Below, piece after piece: positions 17,844-25,349 of a stretch of 25,349 bases of DNA (within the stretch, counting starts at the first letter, position 1; the number at the start of each line of letters is the position of its first letter). The notes under the pieces were generated by a model. It was not told where the DNA came from. It ran no database searches and saw nothing but the letters and a program-made list of their open reading frames with translations. Source of the stretch: an uncultured Collinsella sp. (GTDB lineage Bacteria; Actinomycetota; Coriobacteriia; Coriobacteriales; Coriobacteriaceae); the NCBI GenBank assembly GCA_958433005.1, contig CAUAWV010000035.1, positions 1 to 25,349 of the forward strand. The letters run 5' to 3'. A program made the translations under genes and the position numbers.

Positions 17844-18073
17844 GTGGCCAAAAAACGGCAAATATGAGTACTGTTACCGTTGTAGCTACATTATTTTCGT
17901 TAATAAAAGAAGATCTTAATGAGATTTATTCGCATCAAGGTCTTCCTTTAATGAACACTTGAGGAGATACGGCAGCTTATCTGCTCGATCGACACGTCAA
18001 ATCACCTTAAATGTGGTCAAAATTACTGCTACTAAAAGAGTATCAGTACTCATATTTGATGTTTTTTGGCCAC
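17844..18073. mobile_element. MITE-like AT-rich element with 30-bp terminal inverted repeats
   Basis: The ends 17844-17873 (starting GTGGCCAAAAAAC) and 18044-18073 are inverted repeats matching at 28 of 30 positions; a weaker match continues inward for about 27 more bases. The 230-bp element is much richer in A and T than its surroundings and encodes no transposase. Each inverted end contains an ATGAGTACTG start of a short open frame: 32 codons on the plus strand (17864-17962) and 18 codons on the minus strand. I see no clear target-site duplication. It fits a non-autonomous transposable element moved by a transposase encoded elsewhere, but alternative explanations such as a structured RNA remain. 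Confidence 0.7.
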
Positions 18074-18335
18074 GGCTCTTTATAGACACCCTGCACAGCG
18101 ACGGTGGTAGATTTCGGAACGTGTCCGTCAGCCCCGTTCCGAAAAGCGAGCCGCATGCAACGGCCAAGCCACGACAGGCCCCGGGAGAGCGGGGACACCG
18201 GCTTAGGTTTATCGCGAGTTCCGCACGAACAGGAGGCCACTTAATGTGGCCTCCGTCGTGAGCAGGACTGTAGAGCAGGAAAGTTCATATGCGGCCGTTG
18301 GCGCCCGGGCAGCGCCGGGGATCGCACCTTTGCGG
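18074..18335. other. Gene-free stretch with two hairpins downstream of the tsaD operon
   Basis: No convincing gene is seen. TTTCGGAACG (18112-18121) and CGTTCCGAAA (18135-18144) form a perfect 10-bp stem. GGAGGCCAC (18232-18240) and GTGGCCTCC (18246-18254) form a 9-bp stem with a five-base loop, about 80 bases after the end of tsaB-rimI-tsaD. Neither has a T tract on either strand, so canonical termination of the operon is not evident. Confidence 0.6.
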
Positions 18336-20720
18336 CTACAGCGTCATGTTTGGATCGGCGTCGACGTCGAACGGCGAGATTTCACCTCGGTCGAATTTAC
18401 GGCGGGCGACCTCCGCGATCATGGCAGCGTTATCGGTGCACGCCGAAAGCGGCGGTACCGTCACGCGGATCCCCTGACGCCCAAGCTTCTTGATCATCAT
18501 CTCGCGCAGATGCGGATTAGCCGAGACGCCGCCGCCGATGCAGTATTCCTTGCATCCGGTGGCATGCAGGGCGTTTTTGGCCTTCTTGTACTGAACGTCA
18601 AAGACGGCTGCCTCAAACGAAGCCGCCAGATCGGGCAGGTGAATCGTGCGCCCGGCCTTGGTCTCCTGCTCGATGTAGAGCGTCACGGCCGTTTTAAGAC
18701 CCGAAAGCGAGAAACGATAGTCTCCCCTGCTGTTAAGCGCGCGAGGAAAATCGATCGCCTTGGGGTTGCCCGTCTCGGCCAGCTTGGAGATGATGGGGCC
18801 ACCGGGATAGCCCAGACCCAACGCCTTGGCTACCTTGTCGAAGGCCTCGCCCACAGCATCGTCGAGTGTCTCACCAAGCACCTCGTAGTCGCCCCATGCC
18901 TTCACGTGCACGAGCATGGTATGACCGCCCGAGACGAGCGTGAAGATAAACGGCGGCCTGAGATCGGGCTGCGCCAGCAGATTGGCGAACAGATGGCCCT
19001 CCAGATGGTTGACGCACACGAGCGGTTTACCGGCGGCATAGGCAAAGCCCTTGGCGAAGGCGACGCCCACTACCAGAGCACCCACCAGGCCCGGACCCTG
19101 TGTCACGCCAACAGCGGCGAGTTCGCTCGGCGCGATGGCTCCGCCCTCAAGACCAAGCGATGCTGCGGCATCCTCGAGCGCCGCATCCACGACACTCACA
19201 ATCACCTCAACGTGTTTGCGCGAGGCGATCTCGGGCACCACGCCGCCAAAGCGGGCGTGAAAATCAATCTGTGTCGACACCTGGTTGGCCAGCATATTGC
19301 CATCCGCATCGATAATCGCCACGGCCGTCTCGTCGCAGGAGCTCTCGATAGCGAGCACTAGGCGGCGGCGCTCAATTTCGGCACGCTCCCCCTCGGAGCG
19401 CCCAGGCGCAGGCAGCGGCCATACGCGCTGCTCTGCCGCCGTCGGCTCGGGCGAGGCGTTATCGACCGGAAGCACGAGGGGAAGTGGGGCCGTCATGACG
19501 ATGGCGTCCTTGCCGGCACCATAATAGCCGCGGCGCCATCCTGCCTCGGTAAAGCCCAGAGCGTTATAAAGCGCGATCGCTCCCTTGTTGTCGTCCTCGA
19601 CCTCGAGCGAAGCCGTGGTGCAGCCGAGCATCTGGGCATCATAGCTCACATGCGACAGCAGCTTGCGGGCAATGCCCTCACGGCGATGTGCCGGGTCGAC
19701 GGCGACATCCAGAATCTGCACATCACCGTCCACGACCATACCGCCGGCAAGGCCCAGCAGCTTGCCGTCGTCGTGTGCCACCCACCAACTACGCGGCGCA
19801 GCGACGTCCTCGCCCAGTTCGGACAGGAACATGCCCGGCGTCCACGCCTCGTGTCCGGCACCTTCAAAGCAGGCAGCCTCTAGCGCGCTCGCGCCCTCGG
19901 CATCCGCCGCGCCCATGGGACGGAACTGCAGATGACGACCGGCGAGCTCATCGGCAACGCCCGTAATTTCGCTCTGTGCACTCTCAGCAAGACCAAGACG
20001 CTTGCGCTCGTTTTCCTCGGCATCCGAAAGGCGCGTGTAAATCGGCAGGACGCGAGCCGGATCGCCGTCACCCGCAGCGTGCGCGAGCAGCAAGCCCTCG
20101 CCCGAAGGCCACCACAGGTCTCGCTCCACGCAGCGGGCGGTCTCGTCCTCACCCAGCAGCTTGCCATAGCGCACGAGACCGTCACCGGTCAGCTGAACCT
20201 GATCCCAGTCCGCTGCTCGGCGCCACTCATCGAGCGCCACGGCGGCCTTGACCACGTGTTCGCGCTCAAATTGACGCTCGGGTCCCTCATCGACCAGCAT
20301 ATACAGCGCCGGATATACCTCGCCGCGCATAGCATCGGCCAAGATACCAAGCTTGCCGCGCACGCCAGCCTTCCACGCCGTCCAAGCGCAAGCATCGAGC
20401 GTCGACACGCCCAGTAGCGGAACATTGGCACCACGCGCGAGGCCCTTGGCAGTGGAGATGCCGATGCGCACGCCCGTAAACGACCCCGGGCCGCGGCCGA
20501 CCACGTAGCAACCAACATCGCTGCGATCCAGACCGGCTTGAGCCAGCACGCCATCAACGGTATTCACGAGCTCAACGTTGGCGTGACGGCGACACATGTG
20601 ATCGCCACTCACGAGCTTCGTCTCGCCCGTCTGCCCATCAATCCATCTTGCCGCGCAGGCAAGCATGTCGGTCGAGGTATCGAGCGCCACCACCAGCGCG
20701 TTGTCGTTATGCAAGCTCAT
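18336..20720 (-). CDS. tsaD: TsaB-RimI-TsaD triple fusion for tRNA t6A synthesis
   Basis: The 794-residue protein joins three proteins that are normally separate. Residues about 8-240 are TsaB (VALDTST; GRGPGSFTGVRIG at 75-87). Residues about 264-413 are a RimI-type GNAT acetyltransferase (acetyl-CoA loop HRREGIARKLL at 345-355, then ALYNALGF). Residues about 453-794 are TsaD, with AIESSCDETAVAI, the metal-binding H572-x3-H576 in NHLEGH, SGGHTMLV and the final CTDNAAMIA. TsaB and TsaD act with TsaE to put threonylcarbamoyl on A37 of ANN-decoding tRNAs; RimI acetylates ribosomal protein S18. ATG 20720 overlaps the end of tsaE by 14 bases and is preferred to TTG 20738. TsaE is the gene just upstream, so all but TsaC of the pathway is together here. 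Confidence 0.95.
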   Translation of the reverse strand: MSLHNDNALVVALDTSTDMLACAARWIDGQTGETKLVSGDHMCRRHANVELVNTVDGVLAQAGLDRSDVGCYVVGRGPGSFTGVRIGISTAKGLARGANVPLLGVSTLDACAWTAWKAGVRGKLGILADAMRGEVYPALYMLVDEGPERQFEREHVVKAAVALDEWRRAADWDQVQLTGDGLVRYGKLLGEDETARCVERDLWWPSGEGLLLAHAAGDGDPARVLPIYTRLSDAEENERKRLGLAESAQSEITGVADELAGRHLQFRPMGAADAEGASALEAACFEGAGHEAWTPGMFLSELGEDVAAPRSWWVAHDDGKLLGLAGGMVVDGDVQILDVAVDPAHRREGIARKLLSHVSYDAQMLGCTTASLEVEDDNKGAIALYNALGFTEAGWRRGYYGAGKDAIVMTAPLPLVLPVDNASPEPTAAEQRVWPLPAPGRSEGERAEIERRRLVLAIESSCDETAVAIIDADGNMLANQVSTQIDFHARFGGVVPEIASRKHVEVIVSVVDAALEDAAASLGLEGGAIAPSELAAVGVTQGPGLVGALVVGVAFAKGFAYAAGKPLVCVNHLEGHLFANLLAQPDLRPPFIFTLVSGGHTMLVHVKAWGDYEVLGETLDDAVGEAFDKVAKALGLGYPGGPIISKLAETGNPKAIDFPRALNSRGDYRFSLSGLKTAVTLYIEQETKAGRTIHLPDLAASFEAAVFDVQYKKAKNALHATGCKEYCIGGGVSANPHLREMMIKKLGRQGIRVTVPPLSACTDNAAMIAEVARRKFDRGEISPFDVDADPNMTL

Positions 20721-21213
20721 CTTGTACAGCCTTATCAATCAAATGGGAAAGCTCCATTGCGCGGTCACCGTGCGCCTCGAGCGTTATCGTTCGCACATCG
20801 CTGTCGCCCTCATCACGCTTGAGCGTCACCGAAAGATACTCATCCGTCAGCTCGTCTTGGAATTGTTCGCCCCATTCCAGCAGGCAAGCACCCTCATAGC
20901 CCAGCACATCGAAAATGCCCGTATCCTCGAGCTCGTAGGCATGCTCCAGGCGGTATAGATCAAAGTGAAACAGCGGAATACGACCTTGATCGTGAACGGC
21001 CATGAGCGCAAACGTAGGGCTCGTAACCATATGCCCATCGCCCAGCCCGCGCGAGACGCCCTTGGTAAAGTGAGTTTTGCCCACTCCCAGGCCACCGGTC
21101 AGGATAAGCACATCGCCGTCCTCAAGGCACGGTGCAATTAGCTCGCCAAAGTACTCCGTATCGGCAGCGCAAGTCGTTTTGTAAGTACCTACCCCCAGGC
21201 GCTCCAGGGACAT
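20707..21213 (-). CDS. tsaE: tRNA threonylcarbamoyladenosine synthesis ATPase
   Basis: The 168-residue P-loop ATPase supports the TsaB-TsaD complex in t6A37 formation. Walker A GGLGVGKTHFTKG is at about 40-52, followed by TSPTFALM, HFDLYRLE and LLEWGEQF, all hallmarks of TsaE (YjeE). Length is usual (about 150-170). AAGGAG lies five bases before ATG 21213. It begins 12 bases after the glycosylase gene and overlaps the fused tsaB-rimI-tsaD gene by 14 bases, so the t6A genes are translationally coupled. Confidence 0.95.
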   Translation of the reverse strand: MSLERLGVGTYKTTCAADTEYFGELIAPCLEDGDVLILTGGLGVGKTHFTKGVSRGLGDGHMVTSPTFALMAVHDQGRIPLFHFDLYRLEHAYELEDTGIFDVLGYEGACLLEWGEQFQDELTDEYLSVTLKRDEGDSDVRTITLEAHGDRAMELSHLIDKAVQDELA

Positions 21214-21225
21214 ATATGCTCCTTA

Positions 21226-21846
21226 TTATTCCGAGGCGTCCTCTGGCGCGGGATGTCGCTCCAGATAGTCGCCCAGCATCTTAAAGTCTTCCTCCAGCAG
21301 CTCCTGCCACGCCGGATTGCGCAGCGCTGCTGCCGGATGGAACGTGGGCATTACCACAAAATGCCCCATCTGGTGGAACCTGCCGCGCAGCTTAGTAATG
21401 CCAATCTCGGTCTTGAGCACAAAGTGCGTCGCGGGGTTGCCGAGCGTCACAATAATATCGGGCCAGATGCTTCGAATCTGCTCACGCAAAAACGGCGAGC
21501 AAGCCAGCACTTCCTCGGGACGCGGATTGCGGTTTCCCGGCGGGCGGCACTTAAGCACGTTGGCAATGTAGACGTCTTCGCGTTTGAGCCCCGCCAGCGA
21601 CAAAATGCCGTTGAGGTCCTCGCCTGCCGCCCCCACAAAGGGCTCGCCCTGCAAATCCTCATTGCGGCCCGGCGCCTCGCCAATAAACATCACGCGAGCG
21701 TGGGGGTTTCCCACGCCAAACACGATGTTATGGCGCGACTGGTAGAGCTGGCAGAGGTGACAATCGCCCAGAACGGCCTCAATTTCCTCGAGTGCGACCT
21801 CACGTGGCGCCTGATGGGTATGGCCGGGAATGTGCATGACGCCCAT
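21226..21846 (-). CDS. udg: Uracil-DNA glycosylase, family 4 (iron-sulfur)
   Basis: The 206-residue enzyme removes uracil from DNA to begin base-excision repair. Family 4 is marked by four cysteines for a 4Fe-4S cluster, visible as C29 and C32 (CHLC) and C100 and C116 (CRPPGNRNP, LACSPF). Motif GEAPGRNEDLQGEPFVGAAG (56-75) is the active-site region, and HPAAALRNP near the end carries the conserved His. A start at ATG 21846 has AGGAG six bases upstream; ATG 21837 is less likely. It lies eight bases after alr in the minus-strand operon. Confidence 0.94.
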   Translation of the reverse strand: MGVMHIPGHTHQAPREVALEEIEAVLGDCHLCQLYQSRHNIVFGVGNPHARVMFIGEAPGRNEDLQGEPFVGAAGEDLNGILSLAGLKREDVYIANVLKCRPPGNRNPRPEEVLACSPFLREQIRSIWPDIIVTLGNPATHFVLKTEIGITKLRGRFHQMGHFVVMPTFHPAAALRNPAWQELLEEDFKMLGDYLERHPAPEDASE

Positions 21847-21854
21847 GGCGACTC

Positions 21855-23000
21855 CTACACGTAGACCTTGTCGAGGCGCATGCCAAAGCCGCAGGCGACC
21901 TCGTAGTTAATCGTGCCGCGCAGTCGGGCCATCTCGTCCATAGTGATCTCGGCATCGCCATCGCGGCCGACAATAATCATCTCGTCACCATATTCGGCCT
22001 CGGGAATCTCGTGTGCCGGGTTGGACTGAATGGCGACCATAAACTGGTCCATGCAGATATTGCCAACCTGATGCACGCGCTCGCCGCGATACAGCACATC
22101 CATACGATTGGAAAGCGTACGCGATAGGCCATCGGCATAACCGATCGGCAGCGTGCAGATCTGAACGCGCGTACGCGGTACGCGGTAGGTAAAACCGTAG
22201 CCCACGCCCTCGCCCATCGCAGGGTGTGCCACGCGCGTCACGCGCGCATGGACGCTCATAACGGGATCAAGCTGCATCACGCGGCCACTCAGCTCGCACG
22301 GCTGCATGCCATACAAGCCGACGCCGGCGCGAATCATATCAAAATGCATCGAGGGGTCGAGCATCGAGGACGGCGTATTGGCGCAGTGCACGATACCGCA
22401 CTCAAAGCCCGCATCCTTAATGGCCTGAACGGCCTCGGTAAAGCGCTGACACTGCAGTTTGTAGTCCCAGCCCGAAGGTTCATCGGCCGTGGCGAAGTGC
22501 GTAAATACGCCGTCGCACTGAATACCGCGATGGAAATTAATACCGCGGACAAAGTCGAGCACCTGCGTGTAATGTACGCCAATGCGGTTCATGCCCGTCT
22601 CGATGGCGAGATGATACTTGCCCACCTTGCCCGCCGCGACGGCACATTCGCCATACGCAAGAGCAAAGTCAGACGTATAGACCGAGGGCATGATATCAAA
22701 CTCGAGCAACGTCGGAATAGCCTCGATAGGCGGCTCGCTTAGAATCAGGACGGGCTTAGTAATCCCGCCCTGACGGAGCCCAACGCCCTCGTTAACCGTC
22801 GCCACGGCAAACATGTCGGCACCGGCCGAATACATGATCTTGGCGCACTCAACAGCTCCATGACCATAAGCATCGGCCTTGACCACACAGCACAGGCGCT
22901 GACGTGGATTCAGCAAGTTCTTATAGGCCCTCGTGTTGCGACGGAGCGCCCCGCGGTCGATCTCGACCCAGGACCAGCGCGTCAAATCGGCTTTATTCAT
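21855..23000 (-). CDS. alr: Alanine racemase
   Basis: The 381-residue pyridoxal phosphate enzyme makes D-alanine for peptidoglycan. The cofactor lysine is K41 in VVKADAYGHGA; the second catalytic residue is Y268 in GVGYGFTYRVP; MNRIGV, LPIGYADGLSR and GNICMDQFMV are further family blocks. Length is usual (about 370-390). It starts two bases after the stop of the nnr gene, so translation is probably coupled; no strong separate ribosome site is visible. Confidence 0.96.
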   Translation of the reverse strand: MNKADLTRWSWVEIDRGALRRNTRAYKNLLNPRQRLCCVVKADAYGHGAVECAKIMYSAGADMFAVATVNEGVGLRQGGITKPVLILSEPPIEAIPTLLEFDIMPSVYTSDFALAYGECAVAAGKVGKYHLAIETGMNRIGVHYTQVLDFVRGINFHRGIQCDGVFTHFATADEPSGWDYKLQCQRFTEAVQAIKDAGFECGIVHCANTPSSMLDPSMHFDMIRAGVGLYGMQPCELSGRVMQLDPVMSVHARVTRVAHPAMGEGVGYGFTYRVPRTRVQICTLPIGYADGLSRTLSNRMDVLYRGERVHQVGNICMDQFMVAIQSNPAHEIPEAEYGDEMIIVGRDGDAEITMDEMARLRGTINYEVACGFGMRLDKVYV

Positions 23001-23002
23001 GA

Positions 23003-24619
23003 TTAGTCATCCGACCCTTCGTCCATGATTCCCAGATCTTCGAGCGCATCCTTTGCCGCCAGCTCCATGGCAGGACCGATCAAGTCGATAAGATCGGTCG
23101 CGATGACGCTCTTCTCACCATACTCCGTCGCCGCGGCAAAACCGGCGTAGCTGTGAAGTGCGACGGCGTACGAATACAGCAACTCCCAACGATCCATCTC
23201 GTCGCGCATGGTGGCAAGCGTGCCGGCCAAAATACCCGCGAGAACATCACCCGAACCGGCAGTTGCCAGAGAAGCCGGACCCGAGAGCGGCAGCAGCACA
23301 CGCTCAACGCCACAGATAGCCGTCGTCGGCCCCTTGGCAATGACCACCAGATTGTCGGAGCCTGCAGCCCAGACAACCTTCTGCGCGGCCGCAATCGCGG
23401 TACCAAGGTCGTTCACCTCGTCACCGGCAACCAGGCGCGAAAGCTCACGATAGTGCGGCGTCATAACCAACGGCTGCTCGCGGCGATACATCTCGGGGTT
23501 ACTATCAATACCGTCAATGGCAATCTTAGCAAGGCAGTTGAGTGCATCGGCGTCCAAAATTAGCGGTACATCAAGCTCGAGCAAGCCCGAAACCACCTGC
23601 ATAGCGCCGGCAGACGTCGTCATACCGGGACCGCACAGCACGCAGCTGTACTTCTTTGCGATCTCGCACACCGTCATGCGCGCAGCGGCGCCAAAGGAGC
23701 CGCGGGAATCAGACGGAATAGCAAAGACCGGAATCGAAGGAAGTGCCATGCGAATGAGATTGGCGCAGGCGTCAGGAGCCGCGACTGCCACGTAACCAGC
23801 ACCCGCGCGAGCTGCAGACTTGGCCGCCATAATGGCAGCACCAGGATATTGCGCAGATCCGGCGACAATAAGCACGGAGCCACGGGAATACTTATCGATA
23901 TTCGATGGTAGCGGAGCAAAGTAATCAACTAAGTCACCGGGCTCGACAATCTCGGCGGCGTGGTCGACATCATCGATGACCTCGTCAAGACGGTCGTAAA
24001 GATTGCCGCAGATCAAATCGCCAGCATACTCAGGACCATCAGCGCTATACAGACCAATCTTGGGCGCAATCATCGTCACCGTGCGCTCGGCACGAATGCA
24101 GTCGTCATCAACAACGCCCGTCTCTGCATTCAGGCCCGAGGGGACATCAATGGATACGACACAATCGGCGCATTCATTGACCGTAGGAATCCAAATGGAG
24201 AACGGCGCACGCAGATTCCCGTGGAAACCGGTACCAAAAATGGCATCGACAACAACATCGGCCTTATCGATCAAAACCTCGAGTTCATCACGCGAGGGGC
24301 CGACGCAAACGTGCACATCGCGGCCGGCAGTACGACGAGCAACATGACGTGCCAGAGCAGCAGGAATCTCATCCGGTTCAACCGGAGAAACGATATCCAC
24401 GTCCACACCCTTATGGCTCAGGATATCGGCGGCAACCCAACCGTCGCCGCCATTATTACCAAAACCGACCAAAACGAGAACCCGATCGGGATTGAGCTTC
24501 AAGACCTCGTTAGCGGCAAACTCACCCGCTAGCTCCATAAGCTCGGCCTTCGAAGTCCCTTCGCGTTCGATGATATCCTCGAGACGAACGACTTCTTCGG
24601 TACTCAAAACCGGTTTCAT
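23003..24619 (-). CDS. nnr: Bifunctional NAD(P)H-hydrate epimerase/dehydratase
   Basis: The 538-residue enzyme repairs hydrated NADH and NADPH. The N-terminal epimerase (YjeF_N, about 1-215) shows GFGNNGGDGWVAA, DAIFGTGFHG and SIDVPSGLNAETG. The C-terminal dehydratase (YjeF_C, about 235-515) shows GSVLIVAGSAQYPGAAIMAA, DADALN, TPHYRELSRL, KGPTT and ATAGSGDVLAGILAG, the last two being nucleotide-binding and catalytic blocks. Fusion of the two halves is common in bacteria. It starts directly after the acpS stop (TAG then ATG), with AGGAG just upstream. Neighbourhood of acpS and alr is a widespread arrangement. Confidence 0.95.
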   Translation of the reverse strand: MKPVLSTEEVVRLEDIIEREGTSKAELMELAGEFAANEVLKLNPDRVLVLVGFGNNGGDGWVAADILSHKGVDVDIVSPVEPDEIPAALARHVARRTAGRDVHVCVGPSRDELEVLIDKADVVVDAIFGTGFHGNLRAPFSIWIPTVNECADCVVSIDVPSGLNAETGVVDDDCIRAERTVTMIAPKIGLYSADGPEYAGDLICGNLYDRLDEVIDDVDHAAEIVEPGDLVDYFAPLPSNIDKYSRGSVLIVAGSAQYPGAAIMAAKSAARAGAGYVAVAAPDACANLIRMALPSIPVFAIPSDSRGSFGAAARMTVCEIAKKYSCVLCGPGMTTSAGAMQVVSGLLELDVPLILDADALNCLAKIAIDGIDSNPEMYRREQPLVMTPHYRELSRLVAGDEVNDLGTAIAAAQKVVWAAGSDNLVVIAKGPTTAICGVERVLLPLSGPASLATAGSGDVLAGILAGTLATMRDEMDRWELLYSYAVALHSYAGFAAATEYGEKSVIATDLIDLIGPAMELAAKDALEDLGIMDEGSDD

Positions 24620-25159
24620 CTATGCTCCTAGCGTATCTTGCGAAGCATCGCCCAGGTGCTCCGTCAATGCTGAATTCTGCAGCTGCTCGAGCTCATCTAA
24701 TACAGAGCGAGCCTCTTTAAATGTCTGCGCAACGCGTTTCTTGGTGCTCACCTTTTCATCTTTTGGCTTAGGCCGAGCATCTTCGGTAATCGCGATGGCA
24801 TTCGCAACGGCCAAGTCTCCCGTAAGCGTAATGGAAAGAGCGACCTCAACAACGCCCAGTTCTTGAGCGATCTCGAGAGCACGGCCCGAAAGCAGCGCCT
24901 TCGGTTTGCCGAGTTTATCACGCGTTACCGAAACATCCTTGCGACCCACGCCTTGACTAAAACCCGTGCCGAGAGCTTTAAGCACCGCCTCGCGCGAAGC
25001 AAAGCGGCTCGCATAGTGAGCAGCGGGACGCGATGATGCATCGCAATACGCACGCTCTTCTTCGGTAAACACACGCCGAGCAAACGACGGCGTCTTTTCA
25101 AGAATTGATTTCATGCGGGAAATCTCGACGATATCAACGCCGATACCAGCTTCAGCCAT
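24620..25159 (-). CDS. acpS: Holo-ACP synthase with C-terminal extension
   Basis: The 179-residue enzyme moves phosphopantetheine from CoA to acyl carrier protein. GIGVDIVEISRM with metal ligand D9 and FASREAVLKALGTG with E57 are the AcpS signatures. Usual length is about 120-130; here about 50 charged residues follow, predicted helical or coiled coil (SVLDELEQLQNS). In the late motif LSITLTGDLAVA, Leu112 stands where the family usually has His (SxSHT). ATG 25159 is chosen because GGAGGTGA precedes it directly; ATG 25171 lies at the edge of that ribosome site and has none of its own. It is the first gene of the operon. Confidence 0.93.
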   Translation of the reverse strand: MAEAGIGVDIVEISRMKSILEKTPSFARRVFTEEERAYCDASSRPAAHYASRFASREAVLKALGTGFSQGVGRKDVSVTRDKLGKPKALLSGRALEIAQELGVVEVALSITLTGDLAVANAIAITEDARPKPKDEKVSTKKRVAQTFKEARSVLDELEQLQNSALTEHLGDASQDTLGA

Positions 25160-25188
25160 GTTCACCTCCATATCGCACAGACTAAGTT

Positions 25189-25218
25189 ATTGTAGCCCGT
25201 TCACAGAAGATGCGACAA
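25189..25218 (-). promoter_or_regulatory. Promoter of the acpS-nnr-alr-udg-tsaE-tsaD operon
   Basis: Read on the minus strand, TTGTCG (25218-25213) and TACAAT (25194-25189) are spaced by 18 bases, a good match to housekeeping sigma boxes. The leader before the acpS start would be about 20-25 bases. Confidence 0.7.
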
Positions 25219-25268
25219 ACGAGGGTTATAAAACACAGCTACTATGTGAGACAAATTGCCCGAGATAC

Positions 25269-25298
25269 AAAAAAGGGGGAGGCCGCGAGGCCTCCCCC
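25269..25298 (-). terminator. Terminator for an unseen minus-strand gene or RNA at the right edge
   Basis: GGGGGAGGCC (25275-25284) pairs with GGCCTCCCCC (25289-25298) around a four-base loop and, read on the minus strand, ends in six T. The transcript comes from beyond the window. The last 51 bases hold a small hairpin GACGGC/GCCGTC (25315-25331) and a possible protein end on the minus strand, but the gene could not be identified. Confidence 0.88.
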
Positions 25299-25349
25299 CT
25301 TCTTCAAGTCTTGCGACGGCTCGGTGCCGTCCACCGGTCAGCGGCGCCC

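Noticed and set aside
18232..18254. Rho-independent terminator of the tsaD operon
   Set aside because: The stem is good but no T tract follows on the minus strand, so it is recorded only as a hairpin.
17492..18261. Open frames across the repeats and MITE-like region
   Set aside because: They run through repeats of different origin, lack ribosome sites and show no domain; only the short frames within the inverted ends are noted.
25269..25298. Regulatory hairpin in the acpS leader
   Set aside because: It lies upstream of the acpS promoter at 25189-25218 and has the T run on the minus strand, so it ends a transcript coming from the right.

Overview
The window looks like a chromosomal piece of a high-GC Gram-positive gut bacterium of the Coriobacteriia, most likely Collinsella or a close relative. 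This is inferred from GC-rich codon use, MalQ/GlgP plus MsmX-type ABC and MalP-type PTS genes in one locus, a TsaB-RimI-TsaD fusion, twin-arginine-type signal peptides, and AT-rich inserts that stand out from the background. No 16S rRNA or other marker is present, so the genus is not proven.

Left part (1-7010). A secreted coiled-coil cysteine peptidase (minus strand, cut by the window edge) is divergent from galE. Then malQ and glgP follow on the plus strand, a pair that breaks down maltodextrin and glycogen. glgP ends in a strong terminator. Beyond it, in the convergent gap before the ABC operon, lies a striking array: eight copies of a 15-base motif in strictly alternating orientation, with gaps of 25 bases (one of 26).

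Middle (7011-15146). A minus-strand ABC sugar importer operon (binding lipoprotein, two permeases, MsmX-like ATPase) is followed upstream by a TreR-like GntR/UTRA regulator. Divergent from the regulator is a MalP-like PTS EIICB permease whose C-terminus carries a complete HAD (Cof-type) phosphatase domain. Sites matching the HutC/TreR consensus GTNTANAC occur upstream of malQ, in the ABC promoter region, and twice in the regulator-PTS gap. This suggests one alpha-glucoside regulon that joins PTS and ABC import to MalQ/GlgP. The fused phosphatase could turn a PTS-delivered disaccharide phosphate back into a substrate for the phosphate-free pathway.

Right-middle (15147-18335). A polyprenyl diphosphate synthase, a CwlM-like protein with two peptidoglycan-binding domains but no recognisable amidase site, and tRNA-Gln(TTG). 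These are followed by about 890 gene-free bases made of repeats: a copy of the tRNA 3' end, two copies of a GC-rich element, a hairpin/palindrome block, and a 230-bp AT-rich element with 30-bp inverted ends that looks like a MITE.

Right part (18336-25349). A tight minus-strand housekeeping operon is read from a visible promoter near 25190: acpS, nnr, alr, family-4 uracil-DNA glycosylase, tsaE and the triple fusion tsaB-rimI-tsaD. A terminator for an unseen minus-strand gene or RNA lies at the right edge.
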